Shown here: one piece after another, positions 35,785 to 43,682 of the stretch
How positions within the stretch are numbered: position 1 is the first letter of the stretch
Layout: the number at the start of each line of letters is the position of its first letter
Assembly: GCF_015477775.1 (NCBI RefSeq)
Contig: NZ_JADLQO010000001.1
Span: 434,001-498,000 of the forward strand
Reading direction: 5' to 3'
Length of the DNA: 64,000 nt
Origin: Nocardia abscessus
Lineage (GTDB): Bacteria > Actinomycetota > Actinomycetes > Mycobacteriales > Mycobacteriaceae
Translations under genes and position numbers: made by a program
Notes under the pieces: model-generated
Database searches by the model: none
Told to the model about the DNA's origin: nothing
The model's input: only the letters and a program-made list of their open reading frames with translations

Positions 35785-37143
35785 GTGGCAGCCAGCAAGA
35801 GTAAGGGTGCTCCCAACCTCTATGGATCGTTCGTACACTCCGCCCCTGGCGCGTTCCTGGCAGGCAAACTCGGCCTCCCGCAGCCTGCGACTCTGCGCCG
35901 CTACGTCAAAGGCGAGCCGCCGCTGTCCGGTCCGGTGCTGATCGGCGGCAAGGGCCGGGTCGCCGAGCCGGTGCGCGCCCTGCTGTCGGACTACGATTTC
36001 GCCGACGCGCTCGGCCAGGAGACCAAGTACGGCGCCCTGGTGTTCGACGCCACCGGCATCGGCACCGTCGAGGATCTCTCCCAGCTGTTCGAGTTCTTCC
36101 AGCCCGCCATGCGCAGCCTCACCCCCTCCGGGCGCATCGTGGTCATCGGCACCACGCCGGAGCTGGCTTCCGGCGTGGACGAGCAGATCGCGCAGCGCGC
36201 GCTGGAGGGCTTCACCCGCTCGGTGGCCAAGGAACTGCTGCGCGGCTCGACCGCCCAGCTGGTGTACCTGCATCCGGAGGCCTCGGCCACGGCCACCGGC
36301 TTGGAGTCCACCCTGCGCTTCCTGCTCTCGGCCAAGTCGGCGTTCGTCGACGGCCAGGTCATCCGGGTCGGCAAGGACGACGCGAGCGCACCCGCCGACT
36401 GGGACCGCCCGCTGGACGGCAAGGTCGCGGTGGTCACCGGTGCGGCGCGCGGCATCGGCGCCACCATCGCCGAGGTGTTCGCCCGCGACGGCGCCCAGGT
36501 GATCGTGGCCGACATCCCGGCCGCGGGCGAGGCGCTGTCGCAGACCGCGAACAAGGTGGGTGGCACCGCTCTCGCGCTCGACGTGACCGCGCCCGACGCG
36601 GCGGAGAAGCTGGCCGAGTTCGCCACCGAGCGTTTCGGCGGCATCGACATCATCGTGCACAACGCGGGCATCACCCGCGACAAGCTGCTGGCGAACATGG
36701 ACGAGGGCCGCTGGAACTCGGTCATCAACGTCAACCTCGCAGCGCCGCACCGGATCACCGAGGGCCTGGTGGCCAGGGGCGCGCTGAAGGAGGGCGGTCG
36801 CGTGATCGACGTGTCCTCGATCGCGGGCATCGCGGGCAACCGCGGCCAGACCAACTACGGCGCGTCCAAGGCGGGCGTCATCGGCATGGTGAACGCCGAG
36901 GCGCCGAAGCTGGCGGAGAAGAACATCACCATCAACGCCGTCGCGCCCGGTTTCATCGAGACCGCGATGACCGCCGCGATCCCGCTGGCCACCCGGGAAG
37001 CGGGCCGGCTGATGAGTTCGCTGCTGCAGGGCGGCCAGACCGTCGACGTCGCCGAGACCATCGCCTACTTCGCGAGCCCGGCCTCGAACGCGGTGACCGG
37101 CAACGTCGTGCGCGTCTGCGGGCAGAGCCTGATCGGAGCATGA
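35785..37143 (+). CDS. fabG4: 3-oxoacyl-ACP/CoA reductase FabG4
   Basis: The 452-residue protein is the long (high-molecular-weight) FabG type. A degenerate N-terminal Rossmann-like half (about 1-205) precedes a full SDR domain starting [19 protein letters not shown]. The catalytic serine is in [11 protein letters not shown], and Tyr358 and Lys362 lie in NYGASKAGV. It reduces 3-ketoacyl-CoA or -ACP with NADH. It begins at a GTG behind ggtagg and overlaps htdX by 4 bases, as in M. tuberculosis. Control probably runs through the adjacent 32-bp palindrome. Confidence 0.92.
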   Translation: MAASKSKGAPNLYGSFVHSAPGAFLAGKLGLPQPATLRRYVKGEPPLSGPVLIGGKGRVAEPVRALLSDYDFADALGQETKYGALVFDATGIGTVEDLSQLFEFFQPAMRSLTPSGRIVVIGTTPELASGVDEQIAQRALEGFTRSVAKELLRGSTAQLVYLHPEASATATGLESTLRFLLSAKSAFVDGQVIRVGKDDASAPADWDRPLDGKVAVVTGAARGIGATIAEVFARDGAQVIVADIPAAGEALSQTANKVGGTALALDVTAPDAAEKLAEFATERFGGIDIIVHNAGITRDKLLANMDEGRWNSVINVNLAAPHRITEGLVARGALKEGGRVIDVSSIAGIAGNRGQTNYGASKAGVIGMVNAEAPKLAEKNITINAVAPGFIETAMTAAIPLATREAGRLMSSLLQGGQTVDVAETIAYFASPASNAVTGNVVRVCGQSLIGA

Positions 37144-38027
37144 TGACGCAGGCTCCGGGCCGGGAGAAGACACAGGTGATCACCCTCACCGAACCGCCGA
37201 AGAACAGCCGCCTGTTCGTCAAGGCCGCGCTCGGCGCGGTGCCGCTGCTGTCGGCGCGCAAGCCGACGCTGCCGGACCGGGCCGTTCGGCTCGACGGCCT
37301 GCGGGTGGATCCGGATCATCTGGCCGCCTACTGCCGGGCGACCGGTTTGCGGTTCGGTGACGCGCTGCCGCTGACCTATCCGTTCATCCTCACCTTCCCG
37401 CTGGCCATGCAGCTGGTGGTGGCGCGGGACTTCCCGTTCGTCGCGGTGGGCGCGGTGCACGCGCAGAACGTCATCGAGCGCACCCGGGACATCTCGGTGA
37501 GCGAGCCATTGGATATCCGCACGCACATCGAGAACCTGCGCGAGCACCCGAAGGGCCTGCTGGTGGACGCGATCAGCGATGTGAAGGTGGGCCGGGAGCT
37601 GGTGTGGCACCAGGTCACCACGTTCCTGCACCAGCAGCGCACCTCGCTGTCGGGCGGGCCGAAGCAGGAGCCGAAGCCGGACGAGGTCCCGCCGCCGCCG
37701 CTGCGCACCCTGCGGGTGGATCAGAAGACGATCACCCGCTACGCCGCCGCGTCCGGCGACCACAACCCCATCCACACTTCGGCACTGGGCGCCAAGGCAT
37801 TCGGCTTCCCGCGATCGATCGCCCACGGCATGTGGTCGGCGGCGACCGTTCTCGGCGCCGTCGAGGGGCGCATTCCGGAGCAGACCACGTACTCGGTCAA
37901 GTTCGGTAAGCCGATTCTGCTGCCTTCCGCCGTCAACCTGTATGCCGACCAGGTCGAAGGCGGTTGGGATCTGGCGCTGCGCCACCCGAAGAAGGGGTAC
38001 CCGCATCTGACGGCGACCCTGCGCTGA
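37140..38027 (+). CDS. htdX: (R)-hydroxyacyl-CoA/ACP dehydratase HtdX (MaoC family)
   Basis: This 295-residue double-hotdog protein carries the hydratase-2 motif in its second half: [10 protein letters not shown] with Asp207 and His212, followed by [13 protein letters not shown]. It dehydrates 3-hydroxyacyl thioesters to enoyl thioesters, or the reverse. Together with FabG4 and FadA2 it can form a fatty-acid elongation or breakdown set. Start ATG overlaps the fabG4 stop; the second ATG at 37143 is also possible. A terminator follows. Confidence 0.9.
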   Translation: MMTQAPGREKTQVITLTEPPKNSRLFVKAALGAVPLLSARKPTLPDRAVRLDGLRVDPDHLAAYCRATGLRFGDALPLTYPFILTFPLAMQLVVARDFPFVAVGAVHAQNVIERTRDISVSEPLDIRTHIENLREHPKGLLVDAISDVKVGRELVWHQVTTFLHQQRTSLSGGPKQEPKPDEVPPPPLRTLRVDQKTITRYAAASGDHNPIHTSALGAKAFGFPRSIAHGMWSAATVLGAVEGRIPEQTTYSVKFGKPILLPSAVNLYADQVEGGWDLALRHPKKGYPHLTATLR

Positions 38028-38033
38028 GCAAGC

Positions 38034-38075
38034 CGAAGCCGCATCCCGATTTCCGCGAATCGGGGTGCGGCTTCG
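38034..38075. terminator. hairpin terminator after htdX
   Basis: Arms of 17 bp with one mismatch (cgaagccgcatcccgat at 38034-38050 against 38059-38075) and an 8-base loop. It lies between convergent htdX and the DUF5685 gene and may serve both. Confidence 0.8.
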
Positions 38076-38105
38076 CGCATTCCAGCGAGCTTCTCCGGGT
38101 GCCGG

Positions 38106-39362
38106 TCAGCAGTCGCAGCTACAGCAGCCGCAGTCGCCGCAATTGCAACAGCCGCAATCGCATTCGCCGCAGTCGCAATTCTTGATCCAAGCGTCCTTGC
38201 GTTCGCCGGTGCACGGTTGCGTGTGGTCGGCGCAGCACGCGTAGCCGGTGCAGTAGCCGCCCAGGATCAGCGCGAGAGACTCACCGACACCCGGGCGACG
38301 GGTCGGCCGACGGTGCCCGGTTCCGTGCCGTTGGGCGCGGACCTCGGCGCGTGGAGCTCCTTCGGTATCGGGCGACACCGAGCACGTATGGGCGGCGAAG
38401 GTTCCGAGCCCGCCGCCGAGCCGCCGCAGCACCGCGGTCAGCGGGTCGAGCAGCATCCAGCGGACGGTGGGCACCCGGCTGAGCTCGGCCTCCGCCACGG
38501 CCGCGCGCAGGCGTGAATTCGATTGCCGCAGCAGGTCATAGGCCTCGGGCACGGTGGTGCCGGTGGCTGCGAGCGGGTTGAAGCGGCCGTGAGTGGCGTC
38601 GTCGTCGTAGTCCGCGACGGCGTCGGCCAGGTGCGCGATCCGGCCGAACTGCCATCCGGCCGCACGCAACGCCTCGATATTGTCCGGGCGCTCGGCCAGC
38701 ACGGCGGTGTGCGCGAAGAAGGCCGACGCGCACAGCTGAGTGGGGGCGGTCAACCGGTCCAGCGGGTCCGCCGAAGGCGCCATTGCCGAGAGCCAATGCG
38801 GCGAAGCGGCAAGCTGTTCCGGCACCAATCCGGCCGATCGCGTCCCCGCCCCGCGCGAACCGCCAACGGCGACCAGCTCTTTCGCCTCGTGCTCCAGTCG
38901 CACCTGCGCGACGAGCGCCGCGACGAGCGGGTCGACGTCGAGACCGATCCGCGCCGCGCCCGCGCGGGCCTCCCTGCCCCATCGCGCCGCGGCTTTCGCC
39001 AGCGGCCTGCGCGCGAGACCGGCCACGTCGCCATCGTCCACGTGGTCGCGAATCTTGGCCGCCGCCAACAACAGCGAGGCGGTGGTGGCGAGCTGAACGC
39101 CGGGCGAGTCGGCGGTGACCACCGACGCGCGGCGCATCCCGCGCAGCGGACACGGCGCAGCGGTGGCACGTGCGGCCGAACCGGACTGTGCCTCGGTGAG
39201 CATGCTCAGCACCAGCGCGTCCTTGTTGGTGGTGGCGCGAGCGAGCTGACCGTGCCCGTCCCGCAGCCCGAGACACAAACCGCACAGATGCGCCTGCCAC
39301 TCGGCCGCATCGATTCCATACTTCTGAGCGCCGTGTGCACACGGCCTGAGCAACCCGAACAC
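38106..39362 (-). CDS. DUF5685 family protein with 12-cysteine C-terminal tail
   Basis: The 418-residue protein begins MFGLLRPCAHGAQKYGI and CGLCLGLRDGHGQLAR, the N-terminal signature of DUF5685; the body is alpha-helical, with KIRDHVDDGDVAGLARRPLA and HLADAVADYDDDATHGRFNP, acidic helices that recall metal-binding isoprenoid-synthase-like folds. The C-terminus is remarkable: after DAWIKN it has twelve cysteines in the last 24 residues, with many C-x-C and C-C pairs, separated only by Gly, Asp, Asn, Ser and Glu. The tail could bind several metal ions or a cluster. Function unknown. It converges on htdX. Confidence 0.8.
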   Translation of the reverse strand: MFGLLRPCAHGAQKYGIDAAEWQAHLCGLCLGLRDGHGQLARATTNKDALVLSMLTEAQSGSAARATAAPCPLRGMRRASVVTADSPGVQLATTASLLLAAAKIRDHVDDGDVAGLARRPLAKAAARWGREARAGAARIGLDVDPLVAALVAQVRLEHEAKELVAVGGSRGAGTRSAGLVPEQLAASPHWLSAMAPSADPLDRLTAPTQLCASAFFAHTAVLAERPDNIEALRAAGWQFGRIAHLADAVADYDDDATHGRFNPLAATGTTVPEAYDLLRQSNSRLRAAVAEAELSRVPTVRWMLLDPLTAVLRRLGGGLGTFAAHTCSVSPDTEGAPRAEVRAQRHGTGHRRPTRRPGVGESLALILGGYCTGYACCADHTQPCTGERKDAWIKNCDCGECDCGCCNCGDCGCCSCDC

Positions 39363-39473
39363 TTCCGCCCCGTTCCTCCCCGGCTCGATCGAATGAGCCG
39401 GTCCGCGCTATGCGAACTCACGCACTGTGGCAAAAGGGCGGCGCGGAAGCAACCGGGATGGGCAAAAGGCGGG

Positions 39474-40073
39474 TTACTCGGTTTTCTTCCGGCCCGCGAG
39501 CCCGCGCCAGGCCAAGTCGTCGAGCAGATCGACGGCCTCGGCGACCTCGATCCGGCCACTGGCCAGCCGGTCGGCGATGGCTTCGCCCGCACCGATCACG
39601 GCGACCGCGACGACGTCGAAGTTCGTTCCCGGCTCGGCGTGCTTGGCGCTGGACTCCAGCAGTTTGGCGGTCAGCTCGATGACGCGTTCGCGCGCGTTCT
39701 CGATCTCCGAGGCGAACGCCTGCTGGCCGATGGCCTGCCGGTAGAGCACCTGCCAGGAGCGCCGGTTGCGGTCGACGAAGCCGAGGAAGCCCTCCAGCGC
39801 GGTGCGTACCTGCTCATGCGGCGTCAGCAGGGGGTTTCCCGCGGGCGCGACGGATTCGATGAACCGCATCCCCTCCCGCTGGATGCACGCGCGGAACAAT
39901 TCGTCCTTGGAGCCGTAGTACAGATACAGCATCGGCTTCGAGATCTTCGCCTCGGCGGCGATCGCGTCCATCGACGTGTCGTGGAAGCCTCTACGCGAGA
40001 AGACCTCCACGGCGGCGTCGAGCATCTGCTGCTCGCGTACCGCCCGCGGAAGCCGCTTCGTACCGCCCGCCAT
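39474..40073 (-). CDS. TetR-family regulator of the fadA2/fabG4-htdX region
   Basis: The 199-residue protein has a TetR helix-turn-helix (QMLDAAVEVFSRRGFHDTSM, then AEAKISKPMLYLYYGSKDEL) and a ligand domain. The position corresponds to Rv0238 in M. tuberculosis. Its promoter carries a copy of the palindrome found between fadA2 and fabG4, so it probably represses itself and those genes, perhaps released by an acyl-CoA. The ATG at 40073 is chosen because aggag sits just upstream; an in-frame GTG at 40088 is the alternative. Confidence 0.88.
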   Translation of the reverse strand: MAGGTKRLPRAVREQQMLDAAVEVFSRRGFHDTSMDAIAAEAKISKPMLYLYYGSKDELFRACIQREGMRFIESVAPAGNPLLTPHEQVRTALEGFLGFVDRNRRSWQVLYRQAIGQQAFASEIENARERVIELTAKLLESSAKHAEPGTNFDVVAVAVIGAGEAIADRLASGRIEVAEAVDLLDDLAWRGLAGRKKTE

Positions 40074-40104
40074 CAACACTCCTACCACAGGTGAATCTCA
40101 TATA

Positions 40105-40121
40105 TTACTCCAAGGTAAGTT
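40105..40121. promoter_or_regulatory. second copy of the fadA2/fabG4 operator, in front of tetR
   Basis: On the minus strand it reads AACTTACCTTGGAGTAA, differing at two adjacent positions from the core of 35657-35688. It lies 32-48 bases upstream of the tetR start, suiting autorepression. Confidence 0.75.
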
Positions 40122-40172
40122 CCGGCGGTCCGATTTGCTCACCAGTCGCCCGACTCGGCCGTGCGGCCCGCC

Positions 40173-41339
40173 TCAGCAGCGCGGTAGCGCACCCTTGTAC
40201 GCGGCCACGCGCAACACCGAGGCATCCACCTGCGCCATCGGCAGTAGTCCGCTCGACACCGCCTGCTCCAGCCGGTCCAGCACCCGCGGCACCGCGTCGG
40301 TGGTGATCCACAGGGCATTGTCGGCCCCGGCGACCAGCGCGGCCTCGACGGCGTCCTCGATCGACATCCGGCTGGTGATCGCCGCCATGCCACCGAGATC
40401 GTCGGTGAAGATCGGGCCCTGGAACGGCGCGGCGCCGTAGCCGCTGCCCTCCCGCAGCAACCGCATGGCCTCCGGACTGATGCTGGCCGGGACGTTCGGA
40501 GTGGTCAGTCCGGGCACGTCCAGGTGGCCGACCATCACGGCCGCGCCCGAGCCGATCAGGTTCCGGAACGGCACCAGGTCCACTTGCTGCAACTGGTCCA
40601 GCGGCGGGGTGCGCACCGCCCCGGTGTGCGAGTCGCCCGAGCCGGAGCCGTGGCCGGGGAAGTGCTTCATCACCGTGCCGAGGCCGACCTCACGCATGGC
40701 GCGGATGTAGGCGTCCGCGTAGCGGGTGACCTTCTCCGGGTCGTCGGAGAAGGAGCGGTCGCCGATCACCGAGTCGTCCGGCTGGGAGCTGACGTCGATA
40801 TCGGGGGCGAAATCCACCGTCACGCCCAGATCCTTCAGTGCACGGCCCCGGACGAGCGTCGCGCTGTAGAACTGCTCGGGACTCATGGTCTGCGCCGTCT
40901 CCCGCGCCGACGGAGCCGCGCCGATCAGGTCGCGCACCCGCGAGACGCGGCCGCCCTCCTCGTCGATGGTCACCATCAGGGGCACTTTGGCGGCCTGCTG
41001 AACCTGCGTGATCTGTCCGGAGGCGAGCAGCGCCTGGTCGGTCCATCCGCCCACGAAGATGCCGCCGATCTGCTCGTCGCGCACCACGTTCGTGGCGTCG
41101 TCGGCGCCGGTGACGCCGACCGTCAGCAGTTGGGCGAGCTTCGCGCGGGTGGTGAACTGCGCGAGATACCCGGCGTTGCAGTCCGGCGGCGCCGAACCGG
41201 TGGCCGGGATCGCGGCGGTGGTCGCTTCCCCTGTCGCGGTGGTGGGACTCGACGAGGCCGACTCGGTGGAGCCGCCGTTCGAGCAGGCGGTCGCGACGGC
41301 GGCGAGAACGGCGAGGACGAGCAGAGGCGTCTTCCGCAT
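40173..41339 (-). CDS. lpqI: lipoprotein LpqI, GH3 beta-N-acetylglucosaminidase
   Basis: The 388-residue protein has a lipoprotein signal with lipobox ATAC and a low-complexity Ser/Thr linker. The catalytic domain is GH3 of the NagZ type: VTIDEEGGRVSRV, the KHFPGHGSGSGDSHTGAV motif with the Asp-His general acid/base pair, and FTDDLGGMAAIT with the nucleophile aspartate. It trims N-acetylglucosamine residues during peptidoglycan recycling. Length equals that of M. tuberculosis LpqI. The ATG at 41339 is preferred to a TTG three codons upstream. Confidence 0.92.
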   Translation of the reverse strand: MRKTPLLVLAVLAAVATACSNGGSTESASSSPTTATGEATTAAIPATGSAPPDCNAGYLAQFTTRAKLAQLLTVGVTGADDATNVVRDEQIGGIFVGGWTDQALLASGQITQVQQAAKVPLMVTIDEEGGRVSRVRDLIGAAPSARETAQTMSPEQFYSATLVRGRALKDLGVTVDFAPDIDVSSQPDDSVIGDRSFSDDPEKVTRYADAYIRAMREVGLGTVMKHFPGHGSGSGDSHTGAVRTPPLDQLQQVDLVPFRNLIGSGAAVMVGHLDVPGLTTPNVPASISPEAMRLLREGSGYGAAPFQGPIFTDDLGGMAAITSRMSIEDAVEAALVAGADNALWITTDAVPRVLDRLEQAVSSGLLPMAQVDASVLRVAAYKGALPRC

Positions 41340-41694
41340 AGAGGCCAACCGTACTCGCAGCGACGTGCGCGACCGCAGTCGCTACGTGGCTACCGGGCGG
41401 GTAACTCACCCACCGGTATCGAATCGTTGTCTCGGGTCGGGCCGCATCGGACCGATCGCACACACGGACACGTCTGCTCGCGCCCCCGTCGCGGGCCACC
41501 GAGCCGCTCGGCGTGGTTCCGATCGCATGCGCCGGATCGGCCGCGCCGCTGGGCGCGTGCGGCCGGATCATCGGCGCCGATGGGTTCGGGCACGCTCGCC
41601 TTTGCGCAGGTCATACCCGGAAACAAGCCGGTTCGAGCGGGCTCGGGCGGGGTAATCTCGAGGTGTCGCCGTGCGTCTCCCTCAGGAGGTCATC

Positions 41695-42168
41695 GTGCCC
41701 TGCGATTCGATGCTCATCGCCTACGACGGCTCCGAGAACGCCAAGCGCGCCGTCGAATATGCCGGGCGCTTCCTCACCGCGAATCGAGCCGTCGTGCTGA
41801 CCGCGTGGGAACCCATGGTGCGTCAAGCCGCTCGCCTGTCGGGGCTGTCGGGTGTCATGCAACCGGAATGGGTGCCGGACGACGAGATCGAGGACATCGC
41901 CTACGTCGACGCGCGCGCCACCAACGCCGAGGGGGTGCGGCTGGCCGAGCTGGCGGGCCTGCACGCCGAGGCGCGCACCGCCGAATGCACCACCACCATC
42001 TGGAACGCCATCGTCGATTGCGCCGACGAGCTGGACGTCGACATCATCGTCGCGGGCACCCGTGGCGCCACCGGGCTCCGCGCGCTCCTGCACAGCAGCG
42101 TCGCCGACGCCGTCCTCAAGCATTGTCACCGCCCGGTCCTGCTCGTCCCGCCCGGCAAGAACTCGTGA
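41695..42168 (+). CDS. universal stress protein (UspA family)
   Basis: This 157-residue single-domain protein begins DSMLIAYDGSENAKRAVEYA. The nucleotide-binding glycine motif is VAGTRGATGLRALLHSSVAD and it ends CHRPVLLVPPG. These proteins bind ATP or cAMP and are made under stress. The GTG at 41695 is chosen because a full aggagg lies eight bases upstream; an ATG at 41671 has no such site. Confidence 0.88.
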   Translation: MPCDSMLIAYDGSENAKRAVEYAGRFLTANRAVVLTAWEPMVRQAARLSGLSGVMQPEWVPDDEIEDIAYVDARATNAEGVRLAELAGLHAEARTAECTTTIWNAIVDCADELDVDIIVAGTRGATGLRALLHSSVADAVLKHCHRPVLLVPPGKNS

Positions 42169-42232
42169 CCGCGCCCCTGTGAGATATGGATCGCTCCCGC
42201 GCAGCGGGGAGCTGCGACGGGGCTAGGTTGGG

Positions 42233-43330
42233 GTGATGGATGGGTTCCTGCTTGCTCGGGCCGACGGGGTTGTTCGGGGTCATGGGAGCCGGGTCTGCTT
42301 CGACGACGCGCGACGAGCGGGGGCCGCGCTGCGCGAGGGCCGCGCCGACCTGATCGTCGGTGCACTGCCCTTCGATCCGCGCGAGCCCGCCGCACTGTGT
42401 GTGCCCGAGCGCGCCGAGCACACCGCCGGTCCGTGGCGGCCCGCCGCACTGCCCGACCTGCCCGAGGTGCGCGTGGTGACCGAGATACCGAGCCCGGCAG
42501 AGCATGTGGCGCGCGTGACGAAGCTCGTCGAGCAGCTCAACGACCCCGCGCAACCGCTGCGGAAGGTGGTCGCGGCGCGTTCGGTGCTGGCCGAGGCGCG
42601 TTCCGCGCTCGATCCGGAAGTCGTCGCCGGGCACCTGCTGACCAGGCATCCGCACGCGAACGTCTTCGCCGTAGACCTCACAGCCGCCGGACGCGCCGGT
42701 GCGACCCTCGTGGGCGCATCGCCGGAGGTACTGGTCGACCGGCAGGGCGAGGTCGTGACGCTGCGACCGCTGGCGGGCACCCTGCCGCGCCTGGCCGACC
42801 CGGACGCCGATGCCGCCCAAGCCCGAGAACTGCTGGCCAGCACCAAGAATCGCGACGAGCACGCGTTCGTTATCGACTGGATCCGGGAGCGGCTCGCGCC
42901 GGTGTGCGCGCAGCTGTCGATTCCCGCGAGCCCGGAACTGATCAGCACCCACGAGGTGTGGCACCTGGCGACGCCGATCCGGGGCCGCCTGCGCAACACC
43001 GAGACCACCGCGCTCGACTTGGCGCTGCTGCTGCATCCCACGCCCGCGGTCTGCGGCACTCCCACCGATCTGGCACTGGACACCATCGCGCACGTCGAGG
43101 ACGACCGCGGGTTCTACGGCGGCGCCGTCGGCTGGTGTGACGCCGACGGCGACGGCGCCTGGGTGGTCGCGATCCGCTGCGCGGAACTCGCGGCCGACGG
43201 CCGAACCGTGCGGGCGTACGCGGGCGGCGGTATCGTCGCCGCCTCCGATCCGCAGGCCGAGCTGGACGAGACCACCGCGAAGCTGCGCACCCTGCTCGGT
43301 GCGCTGGCCTGCGCTCTCCCCACACGCTGA
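42233..43330 (+). CDS. isochorismate synthase
   Basis: The 365-residue protein belongs to the chorismate-utilising family (EntC/DhbC/MenF). Motifs seen are LRKVVAARSVLAEA, TLVGASPEVLVDRQG, LRPLAGTLPR, STKNRDEHAFVIDW, LLHPTPAVCGTP and YAGGGIVAASDPQAE. It converts chorismate to isochorismate for catecholate siderophore, salicylate or menaquinone formation. No other such gene is near, so the pathway cannot be told. The start may be the GTG at 42233 or the ATG at 42236. Confidence 0.88.
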   Translation: MMDGFLLARADGVVRGHGSRVCFDDARRAGAALREGRADLIVGALPFDPREPAALCVPERAEHTAGPWRPAALPDLPEVRVVTEIPSPAEHVARVTKLVEQLNDPAQPLRKVVAARSVLAEARSALDPEVVAGHLLTRHPHANVFAVDLTAAGRAGATLVGASPEVLVDRQGEVVTLRPLAGTLPRLADPDADAAQARELLASTKNRDEHAFVIDWIRERLAPVCAQLSIPASPELISTHEVWHLATPIRGRLRNTETTALDLALLLHPTPAVCGTPTDLALDTIAHVEDDRGFYGGAVGWCDADGDGAWVVAIRCAELAADGRTVRAYAGGGIVAASDPQAELDETTAKLRTLLGALACALPTR

Positions 43331-43511
43331 AGCTCCCACCCGCACCGGATCGACCCGCGGATCGAGTGGTCGCGAAGCTGGTCGGTGCGTGCTCGCGGGC
43401 GGCCCGCCGGAGAAAGTCGACGGGGTTTCCACGGCCTGAACGCATACAAATACCGGACGCCCTGCTAGGTTGACCGGGAACGTGCCTGCATCGACGTATT
43501 GGAGTGCCGCG

Positions 43512-43682
43512 ATGAAGTTTGCTGTCCCGGGTGTTGCGAGTGCTGTCGCGGGCGCCGTGCTGGGCGTACTCGGAGTTTTCCTCATCACCATGGCGATCCA
43601 GCAGAACTCGCGCCCGGACATCGACCGCAGCGGCGACAAGGACTCCTCGCTGCTGAACAACGTTGAGTACGGCAGCCGCTGA
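43512..43682 (+). CDS. DUF2613 small membrane protein (Rv0236A-like)
   Basis: A 56-residue protein with one hydrophobic helix (AGAVLGVLGVFLITMAIQQN) and a short charged tail ending NNVEYGSR. This matches the DUF2613 family, found next to aftD across mycolic-acid bacteria. Its 3' end overlaps the proposed aftD start. It may be an AftD partner; this is inference from constant linkage. Confidence 0.88.
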   Translation: MKFAVPGVASAVAGAVLGVLGVFLITMAIQQNSRPDIDRSGDKDSSLLNNVEYGSR

